Shown here: positions 17,270 to 21,424 of the stretch, piece after piece | Numbering within the stretch: the stretch's first letter is position 1 | Layout of the letters: every line of letters begins with the position of its first letter | Assembly: GCA_047615875.1 (NCBI GenBank) | Contig: JBLHGU010000085.1 | Coordinates: 1 to 21,424, forward strand | Source of the DNA: JBLHGU01 sp047615875 | GTDB taxonomy: Bacteria > Pseudomonadota > Gammaproteobacteria > Arenicellales > CAJQKF01 | Direction: 5' to 3' | Length of the DNA: 21,424 nucleotides | Position numbers and translations under genes: made by a program | Notes under the pieces: model-generated | The model's input: only the letters and a program-made list of their open reading frames with translations | The model's database searches: none | What the model was told of the DNA's origin: nothing

Positions 17270-18343
17270 ATGTCATCCCACACAGGCTACCTGTTAATTG
17301 CCGATATTTCAGGTTATACCGCATTCCTGATTTCTTCAGAGCAAAATCATGCCAATCAGATTTTAAAATCCCTCATGACCACGCTGGTCGAGAGTGTTAG
17401 TGATCCATTGCAATTTGGGGGCATGTCTGGTGATGCAGTGCTGGCGTATTCAAAGGATCAACCGTTCCCCACCGGGGAGACATTTCTTTCCATCTGCGAG
17501 AATCTCTACAATAACTTTACGATAAAACGTCGGAATATTATTGCGAACACAACCTGTGACTGCCGGGCATGTGTCAATGTGGCGAATCTCGATCTTAAAA
17601 TTCTGGGTCATCATGGTCAATATGAGGAAATGCATATTGGTCAGATGAAGGAAATTTCAGGCGCCGAGGTCATTTTAGTTCATCGCATGGCAAAAACTGA
17701 TGTTAAGCAGGTTACCGGCATTCAAAGCTATGCGCTGTTTAGTGATGCCTCTATCAAAGCCATGGGTATCGATAGCAAATTAGTTCCCTATACACAAACG
17801 ATTGAGCATTTTGGTGAAGTGGGCATGCAGGTTTATGACTTAGCCGAGGCCTGGGACCAGTTTCGTGCTAATCAGAAAAGACAGTTCCTGGAAGAATCGG
17901 ATGGCGTATTTACCCATCACGCTCATTTCGATGCATCACAAGCAGTGGTGTGGGAAGCACTTGTAGAACCAAAGCTTAAACAGCAATGGATGCAAGACAT
18001 AAAGACAGTAACAGTGGAAAGGGAGGTCGGTCGAATTGGTCCGGGCTCTGGTTATCATTGTGCCCACGAAATGGCCGACTTCAGGTACGCGGTAACCGAC
18101 TGGCAACCGTGTGAATATTTCTCAACTGTGATGAGAGACCCGGGAAATGAAGCGTTGTCCATGCAGGAAACATATGCCTTCACTACCACTGAGAATGGCA
18201 CTGATTTACGCTATACAATGGGTCCCATGCTAGACCAGGATGGCCAGCGCCACCTGGTCGAAGAAGGCAACGCTATTGAATTTCTGAAAGGGTTTTGGCA
18301 AGCGAGTTTTGCTAATTTGGCCGAAATGCTGAAGGTGCATTAA
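17270..18343 (+). CDS. DUF2652 cyclase-like domain fused to SRPBCC domain
   Basis: 357 residues, cytosolic, with a strong GAGAGGAGA ribosome-binding site. The N-terminal half (about 1-200) is DUF2652-like, with a class III nucleotide cyclase-type start, LLIADISGYTAFL (D12), and GGMSGDAVLAY (D55). These two aspartates are 43 residues apart, close to the spacing of the metal-binding pair in class III cyclases. A C96-x-C98-x2-C101 cluster (CDCRAC) sits where a catalytic domain would not usually carry cysteines. The C-terminal half (about 215-357) is an SRPBCC/polyketide-cyclase-like lipid-binding fold (HHAHFDASQAVVWEALVEP). Cyclase activity is not established; a regulatory or ligand-sensing role is possible. 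It is divergent from the amidohydrolase operon. Confidence 0.82.
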   Translation: MSSHTGYLLIADISGYTAFLISSEQNHANQILKSLMTTLVESVSDPLQFGGMSGDAVLAYSKDQPFPTGETFLSICENLYNNFTIKRRNIIANTTCDCRACVNVANLDLKILGHHGQYEEMHIGQMKEISGAEVILVHRMAKTDVKQVTGIQSYALFSDASIKAMGIDSKLVPYTQTIEHFGEVGMQVYDLAEAWDQFRANQKRQFLEESDGVFTHHAHFDASQAVVWEALVEPKLKQQWMQDIKTVTVEREVGRIGPGSGYHCAHEMADFRYAVTDWQPCEYFSTVMRDPGNEALSMQETYAFTTTENGTDLRYTMGPMLDQDGQRHLVEEGNAIEFLKGFWQASFANLAEMLKVH

Positions 18344-18447
18344 GTTCTCCAAATTAAGTCGTAAATGGGTGCGAATCAATTCCGACAAGCGAAATAATTC
18401 ATCACCTGGATGGAGAAAGCCCTGGCTTAAAAATCCAAACCGTAGGA

Positions 18448-18470
18448 CTACTGGAAAAAATGTAGTAGTT
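18448..18470. promoter_or_regulatory. Inverted repeat upstream of the MBL gene (possible operator)
   Basis: ACTACT (18448-18453) and AGTAGT (18465-18470) form a perfect 6-base inverted repeat with an 11-base A-rich spacer, about 95 bases before the ATG. AT-rich sequence resembling a -10 element (TATAAA near 18482) follows. The function is a guess. Confidence 0.25.
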
Positions 18471-18563
18471 TAGATATCCATATAAAATTTTTATTCGTAA
18501 AAGATAGTGTTTTTCAATTAGGCTTAAAGCTTGCTTAACCCTAAGTTCAGTAGGACATACTCC

Positions 18564-19508
18564 ATGCTACGAACAATATTCTATTTTGCTACCGCGTTAT
18601 TACTGGTTTCTGTTTCTGTTAGTGCAAGAGAACTTCCAGACTATCCTGCAGAACAAATTACCGACCGAATTTATGTGATTCATGGTCCTGTTGGGCTGCC
18701 CTCTCCCGAGAATCAGGGTTTCATGAATAACCCGGTCATTGCCATTGGAGACGATAGTGTCGTGGTTATCGACCCTGGCTCTAGTCTTTATACGGGTAGA
18801 ATGGTGATTCGTCAGATTCTAAAGCTCACTGATAAACCTGTTAGCCATGTGATTGGTACACACATTCATGGTGATCACTGGCTAGGCAATCAGGCCTTTA
18901 TGGAAACTTATCCTAAAGCCAAGTTTCTGGCTCATCCGCTGATGATTCAGATGGCCCACGATGGTGAAGCGCAAAATTGGCTGGACACTTTAATGACAAT
19001 GACCGATTCCGCTACGGAGGGAACAAAAGCTGTTATTCCCGATCAAGCATTGAGAGATGGCCAAACCATTAGCGTGCCCGGACTTACGATTGAGGTTTTG
19101 CTTAGTGAGACGGCACATACAAAGACCGATGCTATGCTGCATTTTGTAGAAGATTCAGTCGTAGTATTGGGCGATAACTCGCTTTACGAACGCATAGGTC
19201 GATTAGATGACGGACAGTTCAAGGGTAATATCACCGCACTAAATCGTGCTATCGAAATTGGCGCAGCCTGGTATGTTCCGGGTCATGGCAAGACAGCAGA
19301 TGTTAAAGCAGCATCAATGTACAGGGATTATCTGGATACCATTTATCAGGCAGCCGTTTTGTATTCTGAAGATATGTTGGCGGCGTATGAAATTAAGGAA
19401 AAGATTGCTGATCAGTTTAAGGATTATGAAAACTGGTCTGGGTTTGAAACCGAATTTGGCAAGCATATTAGCTTAGCGGTGTTGGAAGCCGAGGAAGATT
19501 CTTTTTAG
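18564..19508 (+). CDS. Secreted metallo-beta-lactamase-fold hydrolase
   Basis: 314 residues with a signal peptide (MLRTIFYFATALLLVSVSVSA, cut before REL). The MBL metal site is complete: THIHGDHW gives H-x-H-x-DH, a histidine lies in SETAHTKTD, an aspartate in VLGDNSLY and a histidine in VPGHGKT. The early VIDPGSS strand fits the fold. It resembles SoxH/quinoprotein-associated MBL proteins more than antibiotic beta-lactamases, but the substrate is unknown. The ATG at 18564 is preferred over a TTG at 18531 because TAGGA precedes it and it opens the signal peptide. A 220-base gap from the cyclase-like gene suggests its own promoter. Confidence 0.87.
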   Translation: MLRTIFYFATALLLVSVSVSARELPDYPAEQITDRIYVIHGPVGLPSPENQGFMNNPVIAIGDDSVVVIDPGSSLYTGRMVIRQILKLTDKPVSHVIGTHIHGDHWLGNQAFMETYPKAKFLAHPLMIQMAHDGEAQNWLDTLMTMTDSATEGTKAVIPDQALRDGQTISVPGLTIEVLLSETAHTKTDAMLHFVEDSVVVLGDNSLYERIGRLDDGQFKGNITALNRAIEIGAAWYVPGHGKTADVKAASMYRDYLDTIYQAAVLYSEDMLAAYEIKEKIADQFKDYENWSGFETEFGKHISLAVLEAEEDSF

Positions 19509-19595
19509 AACTTGGGGTAAGTTAATAGTCTTGCGTTTATTTGCGCCTCACCGCTTCTAACGAAGCTTGACAAAAGTTGGCTGGTTTTTACTGAA

Positions 19596-19613
19596 TTCCC
19601 GCCTACGCGGGAA
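19596..19613. repeat. REP-like palindrome between convergent genes
   Basis: TTCCCGC, loop CTAC, GCGGGAA: a perfect 7-base stem with a 4-base loop. It lies between the converging stops of the MBL gene (19508) and the Rieske gene (19622). No T-run follows on either strand, so it is not a classical terminator. The sequence style matches short extragenic palindromes that recur in proteobacterial genomes. Confidence 0.55.
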
Positions 19614-19621
19614 CACGATGA

Positions 19622-20737
19622 TTATTCACCTAAACCTGTCATCGCCTCGCGGGTCCAATCATGCAGGGCCTTAATGGAGTGTTCGCTGCGCACGCCCATA
19701 TTTGGATCTAGCACCAGTGGTCCAGGGTTTGTATAACCACGGCTGTTAAGGCCACGCTGCACAGACTCCACCAGATGAATGTCTTCTTCAACGGTGGTTT
19801 GTCTATCTTGCTCGGCAAGTTTCGCTATAACGTCAGACCATTCGCCATCGACGGTATGCCAACCCCTTCCTGCAATCACTTTATCTACTGCGGTTGGTGT
19901 CCAGTGATAAGTGTTTAAAACATTACCGGGGTATACCTGGAAGGATAGGGTTGGCCATAAAAACCAGGAGCTATAGTCCGTTGCATGCTCATTAGCATCA
20001 GCATCTATGGGATAGCTCATGGCATCCAGATTAGCTGAAACCGTTGTGTGTCGTAGACTATAGCCATAGGGTTGAACATCATAGGTTGTAGGTTCGATTA
20101 CGCCTTTAGCGAATGTTGGATGGTTTAGAACACAGTGGTAACACTCGTTGTAATTTTCTACCGAAACCTTCCAGTTACAATTTTCCTCTACGTCGACAAA
20201 CTGCATCGGCTTTAAGCGATCGATATCCGGCACATAGGCCCGCAGTTGCTCCCGGACGTTGGGAAACCACCAGTCCATTGGTTTTGCCTGGGGATCTAGA
20301 TTGACGAACAGAAAGCCGCAAAAATCTTCTATCTTCACCTCGCTCAAACTAATTTTTGAAACATCAATATCGGTGTTCTCCTGATTTGGATAACGCTTCA
20401 GTCGACCATTCAACTCATAGGTCCAGGCATGATAAGGGCAGACTAAAACCCGCTTGTTGCCGCTGCCTTTAACCACCTGATGGGCACGATGGGCACATAC
20501 ATTGTAGAAGGCACGAATAGTGCCATCACGATCCCTGATGGCAAAAAGATTCTGATCACAAATAGAGAAACTGAAAAAATCACCGAGTTTTTCCAATTGC
20601 GAAATATGCCCAGCGTGTACCCAGGACTTATAAAATATTCGTTCTTTCTCGAGCTTGAAGCTAGCTTCGTCGGTATAGTAAGACGGCTCCAATGCACGCG
20701 TCTGTTGAGTCGGCTGGGCTGACAATTCACTACTCAT
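19622..20737 (-). CDS. Rieske-type oxygenase, quaternary-amine (glycine betaine/carnitine) group
   Basis: 371 residues, cytosolic. The Rieske [2Fe-2S] site is C81-x-H83 and C100-x2-H103 (VCAHRAH and VCPYHAW). The mononuclear iron site is in ENYNECYHCVLNHPTF, with H201 and H206 plus a later acidic residue, probably in VEEDIHLVES. The residue bridging the two metal centres is Glu (E198) rather than the usual Asp. This is a trait of oxygenases acting on quaternary amines, such as carnitine monooxygenase CntA. Glycine betaine demethylation (GbcA-like) is the likeliest role given the divergent dimethylglycine-dehydrogenase-like gene; stachydrine or carnitine are alternatives. A reductase subunit is not in the window. 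The ATG at 20737 is chosen over a TTG at 20758. Confidence 0.88.
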   Translation of the reverse strand: MSSELSAQPTQQTRALEPSYYTDEASFKLEKERIFYKSWVHAGHISQLEKLGDFFSFSICDQNLFAIRDRDGTIRAFYNVCAHRAHQVVKGSGNKRVLVCPYHAWTYELNGRLKRYPNQENTDIDVSKISLSEVKIEDFCGFLFVNLDPQAKPMDWWFPNVREQLRAYVPDIDRLKPMQFVDVEENCNWKVSVENYNECYHCVLNHPTFAKGVIEPTTYDVQPYGYSLRHTTVSANLDAMSYPIDADANEHATDYSSWFLWPTLSFQVYPGNVLNTYHWTPTAVDKVIAGRGWHTVDGEWSDVIAKLAEQDRQTTVEEDIHLVESVQRGLNSRGYTNPGPLVLDPNMGVRSEHSIKALHDWTREAMTGLGE

Positions 20738-21017
20738 GACATGATCCGGGGCAAGCAAAAGTGATAGGTGGTTTAACTACATCACTACCTTAAAAAGTAC
20801 AGCTGTAAAAGTAATCCTCGTACCAATGCTGTTGCTCACCAATAAGCGGCGGGATTATTCATGCCGCGACGCACCTGTTTGTAGGCCATCATCCGGATGT
20901 GTGCCTATTACTGCATTAATTGTCGCGAATGAACCCTAGCTGATTCTATACATTTGCTCTCGCCCTAAGGATAATTCGCTGCACAATATAATTATCAGGA
21001 AATTGGAGAGAAGCCCG
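20738..21017. promoter_or_regulatory. Divergent promoter region of the Rieske and flavoprotein genes
   Basis: 280 bases with no gene, which must hold the promoters for both divergent genes. An inverted repeat GCGGC (20846-20850)/GCCGC (20863-20867) with a 12-base spacer is visible and may be a regulator site. No activator-binding motif is recognised. Confidence 0.4.
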
Positions 21018-21424
21018 ATGCAAACCCAGGCTCAGGTTGTCATTATTGGTGGTGGTGTAATGGGTGCCAGCCTGCTCTATCATCTTTGCAAGCAAGGCTG
21101 GACTGACTGCGTACTATTAGAAAAGGCCGAACTGACCTCCGGTTCTACCTGGCATGCGGCGGGTCAGATTACCCATGGTCTCAGCCACTGGGGTCTGGCG
21201 CAGATCAATAAATACGGTGTGGATTTCTACAAGAATCTGGAAGCCGAAACGGGCCAATCCGTGAGCTGGCATGGTTGCGGCTCACTACGGGTGGCTTATG
21301 AGAATGATGAAATGGATTTTATCCGTCACATTCTAAGCGTTGGTCGTGGTTTGGATGTACCGATGGAAATTATTACACCAAATGAGATGCATCAGCGTCA
21401 CCCCTTCTTCAATCTGGACGGTGT
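21018..21424 (+). CDS. FAD-dependent dimethylglycine/sarcosine dehydrogenase-type oxidoreductase (partial, cut by window end)
   Basis: The first 135 codons are present and the 3' end runs off the window. The ATG at 21018 follows GGAGAG with a 7-base spacer. Residues near the start give the FAD Rossmann motif (VVIIGGGVMGASLLYHL) and an acidic end of the second strand (LLEKAEL). SGSTWHAAGQ follows, in which the histidine is the covalent FAD attachment site in dimethylglycine and sarcosine dehydrogenases. These enzymes oxidatively remove N-methyl groups, often passing them to folate through a C-terminal GcvT-like domain not visible here. With the divergent Rieske oxygenase this suggests betaine to dimethylglycine to sarcosine breakdown. 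Confidence 0.85.
   Translation, partial: MQTQAQVVIIGGGVMGASLLYHLCKQGWTDCVLLEKAELTSGSTWHAAGQITHGLSHWGLAQINKYGVDFYKNLEAETGQSVSWHGCGSLRVAYENDEMDFIRHILSVGRGLDVPMEIITPNEMHQRHPFFNLDG

Noticed and set aside
18564..19508. Antibiotic-resistance beta-lactamase
   Set aside because: Only the general metallo-beta-lactamase fold motif is present, and the sequence resembles SoxH/quinoprotein-associated hydrolases rather than class B beta-lactamases.
19596..19613. Bidirectional intrinsic terminator
   Set aside because: The hairpin is good, but neither strand has a run of T after it.

Overview
The window looks like chromosomal DNA from a marine-type gammaproteobacterium. This is inferred from the tRNA, the YigB-like phosphatase, the quaternary-amine oxygenase and the MauG-type peroxidase; no rRNA or other decisive marker is present. 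There is no CRISPR array, recognisable transposase, integrase or phage gene. Gene spacing is tight and no gene-free stretch exceeds about 300 bases.

Left block (1-4735). A tRNA-Phe gene (minus strand) is followed by a zinc-ribbon NUDIX hydrolase (plus strand). Then comes a compact minus-strand run, in transcription order: a class IV PLP aminotransferase, a sulfotransferase-like P-loop protein, a YigB-like HAD phosphatase and a stand-alone dihydrolipoyl-dehydrogenase-type flavoprotein. The first three are 2 and 11 bases apart and look like one operon.

Central block (4789-14372). One gene of about 9.5 kb encodes a secreted mosaic protein of about 3,150 residues. In order it carries: a Sec signal peptide; a ricin-like beta-trefoil; an alanine/glycine-rich helical segment; a C2-like beta domain; several domains beginning with a G-x-W motif; three VHL-beta-like repeats; eight tandem-95/cadherin-like repeats; two more VHL-like repeats; and an 11-cysteine tail. 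The five VHL-like repeats share a bracketing cysteine pair and two short signatures not explained by the generic fold. This is the most unusual object in the window. Just upstream, on the opposite strand, lies a relic of about 41 codons of a di-haem peroxidase C-terminus. It resembles the end of the intact peroxidase gene lying just beyond the 3' side of the giant gene. The giant gene is therefore bracketed by homologous peroxidase 3' ends, which suggests insertion or recombination at a peroxidase locus.

Right block (14654-21424). A three-gene minus-strand operon encodes a secreted amidohydrolase, a small YtkA/FixH-like periplasmic protein and a MauG/CcpA-type di-haem peroxidase. Next come two plus-strand genes: a DUF2652 cyclase-like/SRPBCC fusion and a secreted metallo-beta-lactamase-fold hydrolase. 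Last is a divergent pair: a Rieske oxygenase of the glycine betaine/carnitine type (minus strand) and the start of a dimethylglycine/sarcosine-dehydrogenase-type flavoprotein (plus strand, cut by the window edge). This pair suggests stepwise N-demethylation of a methylated amine such as glycine betaine.

All assignments come from reading motifs and architecture by eye. No database search was run.
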